A DNA stretch of 64,000 nt. Source: CAZXSK01 sp964642855 (GTDB lineage: Bacteria > Planctomycetota > Phycisphaerae > SM23-33). The DNA lies in NCBI GenBank assembly GCA_964642855.1, contig CAZXSK010000009.1, forward strand, positions 14,589-78,588. The letters are read 5' to 3'. Below are positions 1-8,721 of the stretch, one piece after another. A program made the position numbers and the translations under genes. Each line of letters begins with the position of its first letter. Positions within the stretch are counted from its first letter, which is position 1. Below the pieces are notes generated by a model that saw only the letters and a program-made list of their open reading frames with translations, did not search any database and was not told where the DNA came from.

Positions 1-364
1 CGGTCGCGCGCTCTCCGCAAAGGATGAGGTCGAACTCGCCCAGCCTGCGTGCCCCGGCTGCGAGAGTGCAGGCGGTGGCCCAGGTGTCCGCCCCGGCGAA
101 GGCACGGTCGCTGAGCAGCACGCCGTCGTCGCAGCCCATGGCGATGACTTCCCGCAGGGCCGTGCTCGCCTTGGGAGGGCCCATGGTGATGGCGGTGACC
201 GTCGCGTCGCAGGAGTCCTTCAGGCGCAGGGCGCTTTCTACCGCGTAGAGGTCCAGCGGGTTGACGATGGCTTCGACGCCTTCGCGGATCATCGTGCCGG
301 TCTCCTCGTCCATGCGGACGGCCGAGGTCTCGGGCACCTGCTTGATGGGAACCAGTATTCTCAT
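1..364 (-). CDS. etfB: Electron transfer flavoprotein subunit beta, N-terminal part (runs off the window)
   Basis: About 121 codons are visible, starting at the ATG at 364 on the minus strand and leaving the window at base 1. The start reads MRILVPIKQVPETSAV, followed by a conserved NPLDLYAVESAL stretch, both typical of the EtfB/FixA N-terminus. The family forms a heterodimer with EtfA in the cytoplasm, binds AMP and FAD, and passes electrons from acyl-CoA dehydrogenases or similar enzymes to a quinone oxidoreductase. etfA would be expected just beyond the left edge. A good promoter lies at 420-448. The family call is firm. The physiological electron donor cannot be read from this fragment. 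Confidence 0.9.
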   Translation of the reverse strand, partial: MRILVPIKQVPETSAVRMDEETGTMIREGVEAIVNPLDLYAVESALRLKDSCDATVTAITMGPPKASTALREVIAMGCDDGVLLSDRAFAGADTWATACTLAAGARRLGEFDLILCGERAT

Positions 365-419
365 GGTCGAAGGCGGGTCTCCTCCAGAATGCCCCGTCGG
401 GGCGTGACGTAGCATCCCA

Positions 420-448
420 TTTCTAGCGGGCGTGGTGGCAGGGGTCAA
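420..448 (-). promoter_or_regulatory. Sigma-70-like promoter for etfB
   Basis: On the minus strand TTGACC (448-443) is followed by a 17-bp spacer and TAGAAA (425-420). It would start a transcript near 413 with a leader of about 50 nt before the etfB ATG at 364. This is seen by eye only. Confidence 0.5.
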
Positions 449-549
449 GCGATCCCGTGGCCTCCTCCGGCTGGATGTCTCCGCCGGTGCTCCTGAAAGG
501 GTAGTCCGGCGGGGCAGACGGACATTGCGCACAAAACCGCCCGGGGCTA

Positions 550-579
550 TTGGCCGGTTCCGAACGGGGATTGTATGCT
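550..579 (+). promoter_or_regulatory. Possible promoter for the small lipoprotein gene
   Basis: TTGGCC (550-555), an 18-bp spacer and TATGCT (574-579) lie about 40 bp upstream of the ATG at 618. The -10 box is fair and the -35 box is weak. Confidence 0.35.
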
Positions 580-617
580 CTCTTCAGACAGGGCAGCGGG
601 TGCAGGAGGAACAGGGC

Positions 618-1073
618 ATGGGCATCTGTAAGCAATTTGTATGCAAGGGCTTGGTTCTGGTCTTGATCGGGCTTGTCGCGGTGTGTCTCACCGGATGCAG
701 CCAAGGCGGGCCTTCCGCCCACGGGCCCGAGAAGGTCTACATCTGCAGCGACGGTTCCTGCGAAGCTCCGCCCCGGGTCAAACCGGCGGATCAGCAGCTC
801 GATGTCTCTTACTTCCCGGAACTCGGCGAAAATCCCCCTCCCGAAGCGGCCGCTGTGGCGATGGAGGACCACCGCGGTGTCGAGTGGCTGGACCGGCCGC
901 TGGAGACCCGCGAATACGGCTTCTCCGAAGCCGTGAATTTTGATCGCAGACCCGACATGGCCGAGCGTGTCTTCAACCGTGCGGTTGACAGTGGGGTGTG
1001 GTTCGGTGTGAACCAGGCGCTGGGCGGCGGTCCCGCCATGGCAGGCATCCTGTTCGCCGCGAGGCAGTTCTAG
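618..1073 (+). CDS. Small predicted lipoprotein of unknown function
   Basis: The product has 151 residues. The ATG at 618 was chosen over upstream in-frame starts because AGGAGGA sits 7 bases before it and because it places a lipoprotein signal at the N-terminus: a charged start, a hydrophobic run (LVLVLIGLVAVCL) and a lipobox ending LTGC. The mature part is about 120 residues, acidic and proline-rich near residues 40-80, and ends in a glycine/alanine-rich segment (ALGGGPAMAGILFAARQF) that could touch a membrane. No known domain was recognised. It is probably anchored to a membrane facing the periplasm. It is convergent with the ybjQ-like gene, with only a short gap between stops. Confidence 0.6.
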   Translation: MGICKQFVCKGLVLVLIGLVAVCLTGCSQGGPSAHGPEKVYICSDGSCEAPPRVKPADQQLDVSYFPELGENPPPEAAAVAMEDHRGVEWLDRPLETREYGFSEAVNFDRRPDMAERVFNRAVDSGVWFGVNQALGGGPAMAGILFAARQF

Positions 1074-1089
1074 CCCCCCGTTGGTTGGG

Positions 1090-1413
1090 TTACCGGTCGT
1101 CCTCGATCACGACCGCCGTCCCGAAGGCCAGCAACTCTGCCGCTCCGCTCATCAGCGCCGAGGTGGAGAATCGCATCGCGACCACCGCATTGGCGCCGAG
1201 TTGCTCGGCTGATTCCTTCATGCGGTCGATCGCCTGCTCGCGCGATTCGGCGATGAGCTTGGTGTACTCGGAGATTTCCCCGCCGACCACGTGACGCAGC
1301 AGGGCGGTGATATCCCGGCCGACGTGGCTGGCGCGGATGGTGTTGCCCCACACCACGCCCTTGCTCTCGACGATCCGCTTGCCCTGGATCGTCTCGGTCG
1401 TCACGCAGATCAT
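1090..1413 (-). CDS. YbjQ/UPF0145 (DUF74) family protein
   Basis: The product has 107 residues. It carries the family signature: an N-terminal strand MICVTTETIQGKRI, the GVVWGNTIRAS segment, a central helix with SREQAIDRMKESAEQLGANAVV and a strand AMRFSTSAL. Members form small pentameric beta-rich rings, and their role is not established although some bind metal. The ATG at 1413 overlaps the stop of the anti-sigma gene by ATGA (1410-1413), so it is translationally coupled to a sigma/anti-sigma pair. That suggests an envelope-stress or metal-related role, but this is inference from position only. Confidence 0.8.
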   Translation of the reverse strand: MICVTTETIQGKRIVESKGVVWGNTIRASHVGRDITALLRHVVGGEISEYTKLIAESREQAIDRMKESAEQLGANAVVAMRFSTSALMSGAAELLAFGTAVVIEDDR

Positions 1414-1859
1414 CGCTTCACCTCTCTGGAGTATCGGTCGGTCTTGCAGGCAGCCAGTCTCTCGCGAAGGACCGACAGGAACAGCACCACCAGTCCGAGA
1501 ACGCCGACCGAGATCCCCGCACGCAGCAGCAGGGCGGTGGCGGTGTCTTCGACGACCCAGTGGATGAACCGCGAGGCGATGTACACGGCGATGCCCGCGA
1601 CCCCCGCGACGAAAAGCAGCCAGCCGGTGCGACGCTCGAGACGGTTGTACACGCACTGCCAGTAGCGTTCGAGTTGTTCGTCTGTGGGGTCGGCAAAGCT
1701 CAGCGACGCCAGGTCTTCGTTGAGTCTGCGGAACTCGTCGAGTTCGCGACGGAGCTGTTCGTCGCTTTCCAGCTTCTGTTCGAAGGCGGCCTTGTCTTCC
1801 GGCGAGAGTTCACCATCGAGATAGGCCATCATCGTCAGTTTCGGGTCGGTAGGGGTCAT
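1410..1859 (-). CDS. Anti-sigma factor-like protein with two membrane spans
   Basis: The product has 149 residues. The N-terminal 60 residues (MAYLDGELSPEDKAAFEQKL and onward) have the look of the anti-sigma domain that follows ECF sigma genes: a short acidic DGELS motif then helices. There is no HxxxCxxC zinc motif. Two hydrophobic segments follow at about residues 79-98 and 109-131, with a short basic tail. The gene begins inside the end of the ECF sigma gene (ATGA overlap at 1856-1859) and ends inside the start of the YbjQ-like gene, so all three are co-translated. The likely role is to hold the sigma factor at the inner membrane until a signal arrives. The signal is unknown. Confidence 0.7.
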   Translation of the reverse strand: MTPTDPKLTMMAYLDGELSPEDKAAFEQKLESDEQLRRELDEFRRLNEDLASLSFADPTDEQLERYWQCVYNRLERRTGWLLFVAGVAGIAVYIASRFIHWVVEDTATALLLRAGISVGVLGLVVLFLSVLRERLAACKTDRYSREVKR

Positions 1860-2431
1860 GACATCTCCTCCGCCAGGGCATCGCGAAGGGCGTTGCGGGC
1901 GGCATGAAGCCGCGAGGTCACCGTGCCGATGGGCACCCCCAGATCGGCGGCCATCTGCTTGTAGGACATGTCCAGGAAGTGACTCATGACAATGACCTCC
2001 CGGTGGAGGTCGGAGAGTTGGAGTACGGCCTGCCAGACCTGCTCCTGCCTCTCGGACCGCTGGGCGACCCCGACGGGGTCGTGGTGGGGGTTGGTGTCGG
2101 CGTGGATGTCGGTAAGCTCGGACGTGCCTTTTCCCTTGCGTTTCCGTAGTCGGTCGCGGCAGGTGTTTCGAAGAATGGTAGAGAACCACGTGTAGAACTT
2201 CGACCGGCCATCGAATCGGGCGATGTTCTTCCATGCCTTGACGAAGGCTTCCTGTGAGGCGTCCTGGGCGTCTTCGTGACAGCCCAGCAGCATGCGTGCC
2301 GTCCCGGCCGCGGCCGATGCGTAGCGCTTGACGATCCGGCTGAAGGCAGCCTTGTCGCCCGCTTTGCATCGTTCGATGAGGGCGACCTCGTCGTCGGGGT
2401 TGATCGTCGGTCTGTCCAGCACGAGTTCCAC
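1856..2431 (-). CDS. ECF-family RNA polymerase sigma factor
   Basis: The product has 191 residues. Region sigma-2 spans about residues 27-97, with the DASQEAFVKAW core-binding segment and a WFSTILRNTCRDRLRKRK segment that contacts the -10 region. Region sigma-4 spans about 132-185, with the helix-turn-helix MSYKQMAADLGVPIGTVTSRLHAARNALR. The linker between them is long and acidic/histidine-rich. Length and layout fit an ECF factor of the RpoE type. It is the first gene of a three-gene overlapping operon with a membrane anti-sigma factor, so it should be released by an envelope or cytoplasmic cue. Targets cannot be read from this window. Confidence 0.9.
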   Translation of the reverse strand: MELVLDRPTINPDDEVALIERCKAGDKAAFSRIVKRYASAAAGTARMLLGCHEDAQDASQEAFVKAWKNIARFDGRSKFYTWFSTILRNTCRDRLRKRKGKGTSELTDIHADTNPHHDPVGVAQRSERQEQVWQAVLQLSDLHREVIVMSHFLDMSYKQMAADLGVPIGTVTSRLHAARNALRDALAEEMS

Positions 2432-2547
2432 TGCTCCTATAGACGCGGTCGGAGGGACCGTTCATCTGCTTCCGTGGCGGATTCTTGCAGGTTTTTCTCC
2501 GGGAGGCAAGGGTTCGGGTGGGGGGAGTGTCGGCTTCTGCAAGGCGC

Positions 2548-2576
2548 TTGTCTTTGCGGTTGCCCGAAGCTACACT
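2548..2576 (+). promoter_or_regulatory. Sigma-70-like promoter for metK
   Basis: TTGTCT (2548-2553), a 17-bp spacer and TACACT (2571-2576). Initiation near 2583 gives a leader of about 60 nt, too short for the known SAM riboswitch classes. Confidence 0.55.
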
Positions 2577-2641
2577 TGGCGGAATCATTGGCAACAGGCC
2601 CGCCAGATGGGGCCCGAACTTGGAAAGGATGACCTATCGCC

Positions 2642-3868
2642 ATGACCAGCCAAGACGGAACGACTCACCTGTTTACCAGCGAATCGGTGACCAAGGGACA
2701 CCCCGACAAAGTCGCCGACCAGATCTCCGATGCCATTCTCGACAGCCTGCTGAAACACGACCCCAGGGCTCGCGTGGCCTGTGAAACCCTCGTAACGACC
2801 GGGCTGGTCGTGCTGGCTGGGGAGGTGACCGTTCACAACCCCAAGGCCGAGCGGGCGCTGGAACAGGCTGAGGATACCGTTCGAGAAACCATCCGCTCGA
2901 TCGGGTACGACGACCCGGCGACCGGTTTTGACTATCGCAGCTGTGCCGTCGTGCGGGCGTTGCACAGCCAATCTGCCGACATTTCCCAGGGCGTGACGGA
3001 GGGCAAGGGCGAGCATCGCGAGCAGGGCGCCGGCGACCAGGGCCTGATGTTCGGCTTCGCCTGCGACGAGACCTCCGCCCTGATGCCCATGCCGGTCTAC
3101 CTGGCCCATCGGCTGACCGAGCGACTGAGCGAGGTCCGCGAAAGCGGCGAGATGCCCTGGCTGAGACCCGACGGCAAGAGCCAGGTAACCGTGGAGTACA
3201 AGGACAACGTACCCAGCCGGATCCACACGGTGGTGCTTTCGACACAGCACACGGAAGACGCCGTGAATCCCAAGACGGGCATGATGACCAAGAAAGCCCG
3301 CAAGGAGCTGATCGACAAGGTCGTCAAGCCGGTGATCGAGGATGAATGCCCCGAATTGTGGAACCGGCAGATGATCTTCCATATCAACCCGACGGGGCGG
3401 TTCGTGATCGGCGGCCCGTACGGCGACGCCGGTCTGACCGGCAGGAAGATCATCGTCGATACCTACGGCGGGCGGGGCGCCCACGGCGGCGGAGCGTTCT
3501 CCGGCAAGGATCCCACCAAGGTGGACCGCTCGGCGAGTTACATGGCCCGCTACATCGCCAAGAATATCGTCGCGGCGAAGCTGGCGAAGGTCTGCGAGGT
3601 CCAGCTGTCCTACGCCATCGGCGTGGCCGACCCGATCAGCGTCCTGGTCGATTGCGAGGGCACGCAGGTCGTCGATGAGGCGGACATCGCCGGCGCCGTC
3701 GTCAAGCTCTTCCCGCTGAAGCCCAAGGGCATCATCGAGCATCTCAAGCTCGATCGCCCGATCTATGAGGCCACTGCCCACGACGGACACTTCGGCCGCA
3801 AGGATCGGAAGTTCACCTGGGAGAAGACGGACATGGCCAAGAAACTCCGCCAGGCCTGCAAGGCCTGA
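2642..3868 (+). CDS. metK: S-adenosylmethionine synthase
   Basis: The product has 408 residues and makes S-adenosylmethionine from methionine and ATP in the cytoplasm. It carries the hallmark N-terminal [20 protein letters not shown] with the catalytic histidine at residue 20, the [12 protein letters not shown] motif in the middle, and the P-loop-like [19 protein letters not shown] near residue 290. Length is slightly above the usual 380-400. An AAGGAT motif lies about 10 bases before the ATG. It is a stand-alone gene with its own promoter and a terminator at 3889-3926. SAM is needed by radical-SAM and methyl-transfer enzymes, and an AmrS-like radical-SAM protein is encoded at 34392. Confidence 0.97.
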   Translation: MTSQDGTTHLFTSESVTKGHPDKVADQISDAILDSLLKHDPRARVACETLVTTGLVVLAGEVTVHNPKAERALEQAEDTVRETIRSIGYDDPATGFDYRSCAVVRALHSQSADISQGVTEGKGEHREQGAGDQGLMFGFACDETSALMPMPVYLAHRLTERLSEVRESGEMPWLRPDGKSQVTVEYKDNVPSRIHTVVLSTQHTEDAVNPKTGMMTKKARKELIDKVVKPVIEDECPELWNRQMIFHINPTGRFVIGGPYGDAGLTGRKIIVDTYGGRGAHGGGAFSGKDPTKVDRSASYMARYIAKNIVAAKLAKVCEVQLSYAIGVADPISVLVDCEGTQVVDEADIAGAVVKLFPLKPKGIIEHLKLDRPIYEATAHDGHFGRKDRKFTWEKTDMAKKLRQACKA

Positions 3869-3888
3869 GGGGCGTCTGCTGATACTCG

Positions 3889-3926
3889 CAAGCCCGGGGG
3901 CCGCGATCGCTTCCGGGCTTGTTCCT
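3889..3926 (+). terminator. Terminator after metK
   Basis: Perfect 9-bp stem CAAGCCCGG (3889-3897) and CCGGGCTTG (3913-3921) with a 15-nt loop, followed by TTCC. The T-run is short. Confidence 0.6.
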
Positions 3927-3954
3927 TCTCTAGGTCGAAGACAGCGAGAATTCC

Positions 3955-5037
3955 ATGACTTCACGAGAGATCATCCAGACGCTGCTCGCCAAAGACATTC
4001 CGGAGCGGGCGGGCGTTCACGAGCACTTCTGGCCGTTCATCGTCGAGAATGGCTGGGGGGAGCAGGGCGTGGAGAAAGGAACCGACTTCGCCGAGAGATT
4101 CGATCTCGACATCGCCAACGTGCAGTGGTTCTGGGCACCGGAGCCCAGGTGCGACCTGGCCGGGACGATGGAAGAGACCGACGAGTGGATCGTCCGGCGC
4201 GACGGGTGGGGATCGGTGAAGAAGGAATGGAAGCACAAAGCCGGCACGCCCGAACACGTGGGCTTCACGATCACGTCGCCGGAGATCTGGCGGAGCGATT
4301 TCCGCGAGGCGTTCCTGGCGATCGATCTGCGGCAGCACGTCGACGTGGAAGGCATCGCCTCGACGCTCAGCCGTCTGAAGGCGGGGGAGCGATTCGTGAC
4401 GTATTCCGTGCCGTCGGTCTTCGAGGAGATGCGACGGATCCTCGGGGACGTGACGATGCTCGAATCGTTGCTGCTGGAGAAGGACTTCATCCACGAGTTC
4501 TGCAAGGCGATCACTGACACCGACGTGGCGTACTTCGAGCTGTTGTTCTCCGAGGCAGGCCTGCCGGACGGCATTCACGTCTACGACGATCTGGGCTATA
4601 CGCAGGCGCCGTTCGCATCTCCCGACTGTCATCGCGAGATGGTCCTGCCGTACCACAAGCAGCTGGTTGGCCTGTTCAAGGACCATGGCCTGCCTGTGAT
4701 TCTGCACACCTGCGGCGACTTCCGTCCTCACCTGCCGGCAATCGTGGAGGCGGGGTTCGACTGCATCCAGGCGCTGGAGGCCAAGACGGGCATGAACGCG
4801 GTCGACCTGGCGGGGGAATGGAAGGACAAGCTCTGTTTCATGGGCAATCTCGACGTGCGTGCCTTCGAGAGCGGCGACCGCGATCGGATTCGCGAGGAAT
4901 GCCTCGGCAAGCTCAAGGGCATGGTTGAGCAGCGCGCCCCGTACGTGTTCATGTCCGACCACTCGATCCCGCCGACGGTCAGCGTGGCTGACTACGAATA
5001 CGCCTTGGGACTTTTCCGCGAGAACTGCAGGTACTGA
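3955..5037 (+). CDS. Uroporphyrinogen decarboxylase-family protein (methyltransferase-like)
   Basis: The product has 360 residues and the TIM-barrel pattern of the URO-D superfamily, which includes true uroporphyrinogen decarboxylase (HemE) and MtaA/CmuA-type corrinoid methyltransferases. The HemE N-terminal arginine motif is not visible. Instead there is an H-T-C-G motif at residues 251-254, resembling the zinc-ligand HxC of the methyltransferase branch, and a late SDHSIPPTVS segment. It probably transfers a methyl group or acts on a small methylated or glycoside substrate rather than on haem precursors. It lies between terminators, so it is probably monocistronic. The substrate is unknown. 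A second, divergent member is encoded at 26746. Confidence 0.75.
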   Translation: MTSREIIQTLLAKDIPERAGVHEHFWPFIVENGWGEQGVEKGTDFAERFDLDIANVQWFWAPEPRCDLAGTMEETDEWIVRRDGWGSVKKEWKHKAGTPEHVGFTITSPEIWRSDFREAFLAIDLRQHVDVEGIASTLSRLKAGERFVTYSVPSVFEEMRRILGDVTMLESLLLEKDFIHEFCKAITDTDVAYFELLFSEAGLPDGIHVYDDLGYTQAPFASPDCHREMVLPYHKQLVGLFKDHGLPVILHTCGDFRPHLPAIVEAGFDCIQALEAKTGMNAVDLAGEWKDKLCFMGNLDVRAFESGDRDRIREECLGKLKGMVEQRAPYVFMSDHSIPPTVSVADYEYALGLFRENCRY

Positions 5038-5112
5038 GGACCGACAGCGCGGCCCGGCTTGTCGTGAAGGGCGAAGCGAAGACGGCCCATGCGCGTTGGA
5101 GCACAGCGCATG

Positions 5113-5141
5113 AAAACCCCCGCCCTGTCTCAGAGCGGGGG
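5113..5141 (-). terminator. Terminator for rpmH (minus strand)
   Basis: Stem CCCCCGC (5117-5123) with GCGGGGG (5135-5141) and an 11-nt loop. On the minus strand the stem is followed by TTTT (5116-5113). It could also stop read-through from the plus-strand UroD-like gene. Confidence 0.65.
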
Positions 5142-5209
5142 GGAGTGATCTTGTCTTCCGGCCTGGCCTGTATGCCCGGGGCACACGGCAGCCGGCGGCG
5201 GTCGTCAGG

Positions 5210-5344
5210 TCAGACGACCTGGACCTTTCGGCCTTTGCGTCGCTTGCGGTTGATCAGCTTCCTGCCCCTGGACGTTCTCATCCGTGCCCGGAAGCCGATG
5301 CTGCGGGCTCGCTTGCGCTTGGAAACTCTTCTCGGATAGTGCAT
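5210..5344 (-). CDS. rpmH: 50S ribosomal protein L34
   Basis: The product has 44 residues, the usual length for L34. It begins MHYPRRVSKRKRARSIGFRA and continues with the RMRTSRGRKLINRKRRKGRK core that defines the family: very basic, with the GFRARM motif. GAGGTG sits just before the ATG. L34 is part of the large ribosomal subunit. In most bacteria rpmH is directly upstream of rnpA, yidD and yidC near the origin. Here it stands alone with its own promoter and terminator, and rnpA-yidD is found about 42 kb away at 47858. Confidence 0.95.
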   Translation of the reverse strand: MHYPRRVSKRKRARSIGFRARMRTSRGRKLINRKRRKGRKVQVV

Positions 5345-5396
5345 AGGTCACCTCGTCGCTGCTGTGACGGAATCTCTGGTCGGTCAAAGACCCGAT

Positions 5397-5425
5397 AAGA
5401 TACAGGGCGTTCGGGAAGGAGGCAA
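5397..5425 (-). promoter_or_regulatory. Sigma-70-like promoter for rpmH
   Basis: On the minus strand TTGCCT (5425-5420), a 17-bp spacer and TATCTT (5402-5397). A run of A lies just upstream of the -35 box, as in UP elements of ribosomal promoters. It gives a leader of about 45 nt. Confidence 0.6.
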
Positions 5426-5601
5426 GGGCTTTTTTCGTGTGGCGGCGTCTCGCGACGGGGATTGGCGGGGGAAAGCGCGAAAAACCCGCAAAGTTGCCGA
5501 ATTGCCTTTGCCGAACTGCTATGGAAAGGGTTAGAGAATGTCTCTTTCCCGCCCGGGAGGGGGTGAGGTCGTCGAATCTCGACGATGGAAAGGCCACGGT
5601 G

Positions 5602-7278
5602 ATGTCCAGGCTGTCCTGGAAGCACAGATCCTACGAAGAGCTGCCCGCGCTGGCTGTGCGCAGGGGCGAGCTGCGGAGCTACCTTCGGACCATCACCGTC
5701 GCATGGATGTATGGCATTATCTGGATGACCTGCATCCGCGGCAGCCGGATGGCGAATTTCGGCACGATGCTGGGCTTCCAGGATATCCACTTCGGGCTGC
5801 TTGCTGCCTTGCCGTTCATCGCGAAGTTCGGCCAGTTGGTCGCTGCGATTCTCATTGAGCGCACCGGGCTGAAGAAGTACCAGTTCCTCCAGTGCGCGAC
5901 AGTGCATCGAGCGTTGTGGCTGGTCGTGGCGGGCGTGCCGCTGCTGGCGATGATTCCGGGGATACCCGCCCTGCCCGCACGATGGGCGGTGTGGTCGGTG
6001 CTGGTGGTGCTGACGATGAGCTGGCTGAGCGATTCGCTGGCCGCCCCGGCGTGGCAGACCTGGATGAGCGACGTGATCCCTCGACGCATCAGGGGAAGGT
6101 ACTTCGCCACGCGATCGCGCCTGACACAGATGATCCAGCTGCCGGTGGTGATCGCCCTGGCCGTAATCGCCGACCTGGTCACGAAGACCAATGCCGAGGG
6201 AAAGGTCGTCATGACCGCCGAAGCCCAGCCGGTGTTGCTCTACACGCTGTGCGCGATGTTCGCGGGGGCGGCGATCTGTGGAATGATCGACATCCTGCTG
6301 TTTCGCAAGATGCGCGAGGTGATCCCGACCGTTCCAGACAAGCCCCGTCAGCCCGCCATCGATATCCGCGTGCCGTACGTGCCCGGTCGGCCTTTCGGGC
6401 GGATCACCCACGGCGCGCAGACACTGCTAGCCGTCGGCGAGCAGATGTTTGTCGGCCCGATGCGGGACTCGGTGTTCCGGCGGACGCTGCTGCCCGTGGG
6501 AGTCATGTGGTTCGCGATGACCGTCTCCGGGGCGTTCTTCTACCTGTACCTGCTGCGGTCGCTGCAGTTCTCCCAGACAGCCACCGACATGCTGTTTATG
6601 GTCGTCGGGCCGCTGATGGGCGTGCTTGCCGCCAAACGATGGGGCATGCTGCTGGATCGCTGGGGACGACGGCCGGTGATGATCCTCGGAATGAGCCTGA
6701 CCGTCCTGTCGGTGCTGCCGTACTTCTTCGCCATGCCCGCCACGCCGAATCCCCAGTTCGTCATCGACGGCGTAAACGGGGTCGCCGGACTGGTCGGACG
6801 GATCGCGGGCCGGCCTGACTGGGTCTGGCTGACCGACGAAATGCCCATCGGGGCGTGGATGGTCATGTCCTGCTCGATGATCCTCGGTGGAACCGGATGG
6901 GGCGGGGCGATGCTGGCAGTCAACAACATTACCCTCGGACTGGCCGACGGCAAGGGGCGGAGCAAATACGTAGCTGTCTTCACGGTGTTCTTCAGCATCG
7001 GCGGGATGCTGGGCGGGCTCTGTGGAGGTCTGGTCGCGCGGTCGCTGCGCGAGTTCTCGTTCGACAGCAACCCCATCGATCTTGGATACTTCGTGTTCAC
7101 CAACTGGCACGCCACGTTCCTGATTTCCTGGGCTGCCAGACTATCGACCGTGCTCCTTCTGTTGCGCATGCCGGACCCCGGAAGCCGGCCGCTTCGCGAG
7201 ATGCTCCGCGACCTGGTCACCCACCCCGGCCAGCTGCTCCGGCCCGCTCCACGGCGCCGCCGCAGGGTCGTGCGCTGA
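5602..7278 (+). CDS. MFS-type transporter
   Basis: The product has 558 residues from the ATG at 5602, which has AAGG 8 bases upstream. In-frame starts further upstream would add a non-membrane stretch. About 11-12 hydrophobic segments are visible in two halves, separated by a soluble stretch around residues 225-285. The DRWGRRPV motif after a transmembrane pair (near residue 352) matches the MFS motif A, and RGRYFATRSR in the first half is similar to the pattern in MFS relatives of unknown substrate. It sits in the inner membrane. The long loop in the second half is unusual. The substrate is unknown, and neighbours give no clear clue. Confidence 0.75.
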   Translation: MSRLSWKHRSYEELPALAVRRGELRSYLRTITVAWMYGIIWMTCIRGSRMANFGTMLGFQDIHFGLLAALPFIAKFGQLVAAILIERTGLKKYQFLQCATVHRALWLVVAGVPLLAMIPGIPALPARWAVWSVLVVLTMSWLSDSLAAPAWQTWMSDVIPRRIRGRYFATRSRLTQMIQLPVVIALAVIADLVTKTNAEGKVVMTAEAQPVLLYTLCAMFAGAAICGMIDILLFRKMREVIPTVPDKPRQPAIDIRVPYVPGRPFGRITHGAQTLLAVGEQMFVGPMRDSVFRRTLLPVGVMWFAMTVSGAFFYLYLLRSLQFSQTATDMLFMVVGPLMGVLAAKRWGMLLDRWGRRPVMILGMSLTVLSVLPYFFAMPATPNPQFVIDGVNGVAGLVGRIAGRPDWVWLTDEMPIGAWMVMSCSMILGGTGWGGAMLAVNNITLGLADGKGRSKYVAVFTVFFSIGGMLGGLCGGLVARSLREFSFDSNPIDLGYFVFTNWHATFLISWAARLSTVLLLLRMPDPGSRPLREMLRDLVTHPGQLLRPAPRRRRRVVR

Positions 7279-7349
7279 CATTACGGCTGCCTGCGCTCGA
7301 TCTTCGAGGCTTGATGCCCCGCCGTTGGGCGGATACAACCAACGAGCCC

Positions 7350-7961
7350 ATGAGCCACGAAATCGAATGCAAAATCCCGGTCGCCGATCACCAGGCCGTT
7401 CTGGCCCGTCTCCGCGAAGTCGATGCCGAGCATCTCGAAACCGTCCTGCAGACGGATACCTATTACGACTCGCCCGACGGCCGGCTTCGGGAATCGGGCT
7501 GCGGGCTCCGCATTCGGCGGGAGGAACTGCTCCAGCCGGGCAGCCGGAATGACGATCATCGCCCGCTGGTGACCTTCAAAGGTCCGCGTGACACGGACGC
7601 GACGTACAAGGTCCGGCGGGAAACGGAAACGCGTGTCGATTCCGGCGAGGCGATCGACGTCGTGCTGCAGGCGATGGGCGTTCAGCCACGGATGATTATC
7701 CAGAAGAGGCGCGCCAGTTTCCGGGTGGGTCACTGCCAGGTGGAGCTCGACGAGCTGCCCCTGCTGGGTTCGTTCGTGGAGATCGAGGGCCCGGGCGAGT
7801 CGGATGTCGAGCAGGCGATCGAGATGCTCGGGGTAACCGGCGAGCACGTGCACGAGTCGTATCTCTCCCAGGCGCAATCGCGATGCGGAGAGTCAAACGG
7901 CTGTGACAGGCTGACATTCGAAGGGTGTGGCGACTGCAGCGAGAGTCAGCAGAACCAGTAG
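7350..7961 (+). CDS. CYTH-domain (class IV adenylate cyclase-like) protein
   Basis: The product has 203 residues. It opens with the signature ExExK (E4, E6, K8 in HEIECKI), followed by alternating charged beta strands, TYYDSPDGRLRESGCGLRIRR, and VTFKGP, which build the CYTH tunnel that binds polyphosphate-bearing substrates with two metal ions. Late strand motifs VELDELPLLGSFVEIEG contain the acidic metal ligands. Family members are class IV adenylate cyclases, thiamine-triphosphatases or tripolyphosphatases, and the sequence alone does not decide which. It follows the MFS-type gene by 71 bases, so co-transcription is possible. The C-terminal 20 residues are cysteine-rich and not part of the domain. 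Confidence 0.8.
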   Translation: MSHEIECKIPVADHQAVLARLREVDAEHLETVLQTDTYYDSPDGRLRESGCGLRIRREELLQPGSRNDDHRPLVTFKGPRDTDATYKVRRETETRVDSGEAIDVVLQAMGVQPRMIIQKRRASFRVGHCQVELDELPLLGSFVEIEGPGESDVEQAIEMLGVTGEHVHESYLSQAQSRCGESNGCDRLTFEGCGDCSESQQNQ

Positions 7962-8005
7962 CGTAGGCCGAAGACGACGATGCAAAGCAGCGGGCCCCCG
8001 CAGGC

Positions 8006-8707
8006 CTACAGGCCGTACATCAGGATTTGCAACGTGTAGGTATTCACGTGCGCAAGCACCCACCCGATTGGGTTGAACTGGGGCAGGAGCATCGGCACGA
8101 GAATCAGCGTCATCAGCATCGGCCGGCCGTACTTGAGTTGCCATTCCATGAAAGGCCGGTGACGGTCGATGGGCAACTGTTCGCGCACGATGTGATGGCC
8201 GTCGAGGGGGAACAGGGGCACGAGGTTGAATACGCACAGGGCGACGTTGACGATCATCGTCATCAGCAGCATGAATCCGAACATGTCCACGATCGAGCGG
8301 CTGGGAAGAGTGCCGTTGAACGAGGCCCGAAGCAGCATCCACAGGTCGACCGTCTCGGTCTGGAGAAGGATTCGCAGGACGATCCCAGCCAGCAGCGCGA
8401 GGGAGAGATTGGTCAGGGGACCGGCCAGGGAGACCATGGTGTCGCCCAGTCTTCGGGGATGTAGGTTGGCGGGATTGACCGGGACGGGCTTCGCCCAGCC
8501 GAAGCCGATCAGGACGATCGCGATCGTGCCGATCGGGTCCAGATGCGCCAGCGGATTGAGGGTGATTCGCCCGGCATTGCGCGCGGTGTCGTCTCCGAAC
8601 GCCAGCGCCGTTCGCGCGTGGGCGTACTCGTGGAGGACGAGGCTCAGCAGCAGGGGTGGCAGCAGCAGGAGCTTCTGGAGCAGCCACTGTGGATCCGTGA
8701 TCGGCAT
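8006..8707 (-). CDS. Site-2 protease (M50) family membrane metalloprotease
   Basis: The product has 233 residues and at least five hydrophobic segments. Zinc-binding HEYAH lies at residues 26-30 in the first hydrophobic segment, and the second ligand motif NLVPLFPLDG is at 161-170, giving the aspartate at 169. This short form without PDZ or CBS domains belongs to the group of minimal site-2 proteases that often lie near metabolic genes. It cleaves substrates inside the inner membrane, and its target is not known. It is divergent from the kdsD operon, with its ATG at 8707 only 15 bases from the kdsD -35 box, so the two promoters are packed together. Confidence 0.88.
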   Translation of the reverse strand: MPITDPQWLLQKLLLLPPLLLSLVLHEYAHARTALAFGDDTARNAGRITLNPLAHLDPIGTIAIVLIGFGWAKPVPVNPANLHPRRLGDTMVSLAGPLTNLSLALLAGIVLRILLQTETVDLWMLLRASFNGTLPSRSIVDMFGFMLLMTMIVNVALCVFNLVPLFPLDGHHIVREQLPIDRHRPFMEWQLKYGRPMLMTLILVPMLLPQFNPIGWVLAHVNTYTLQILMYGL

Positions 8708-8721
8708 GGATCCCCTTTTAC

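Noticed and set aside
2432..2641. SAM riboswitch ahead of metK
   Set aside because: The promoter leaves only about 60 nt of leader and no SAM-box pattern was seen.
2585..3964. A 459-codon frame on the minus strand across metK
   Set aside because: It is the complement of a strongly conserved MetK reading frame and has no family resemblance.
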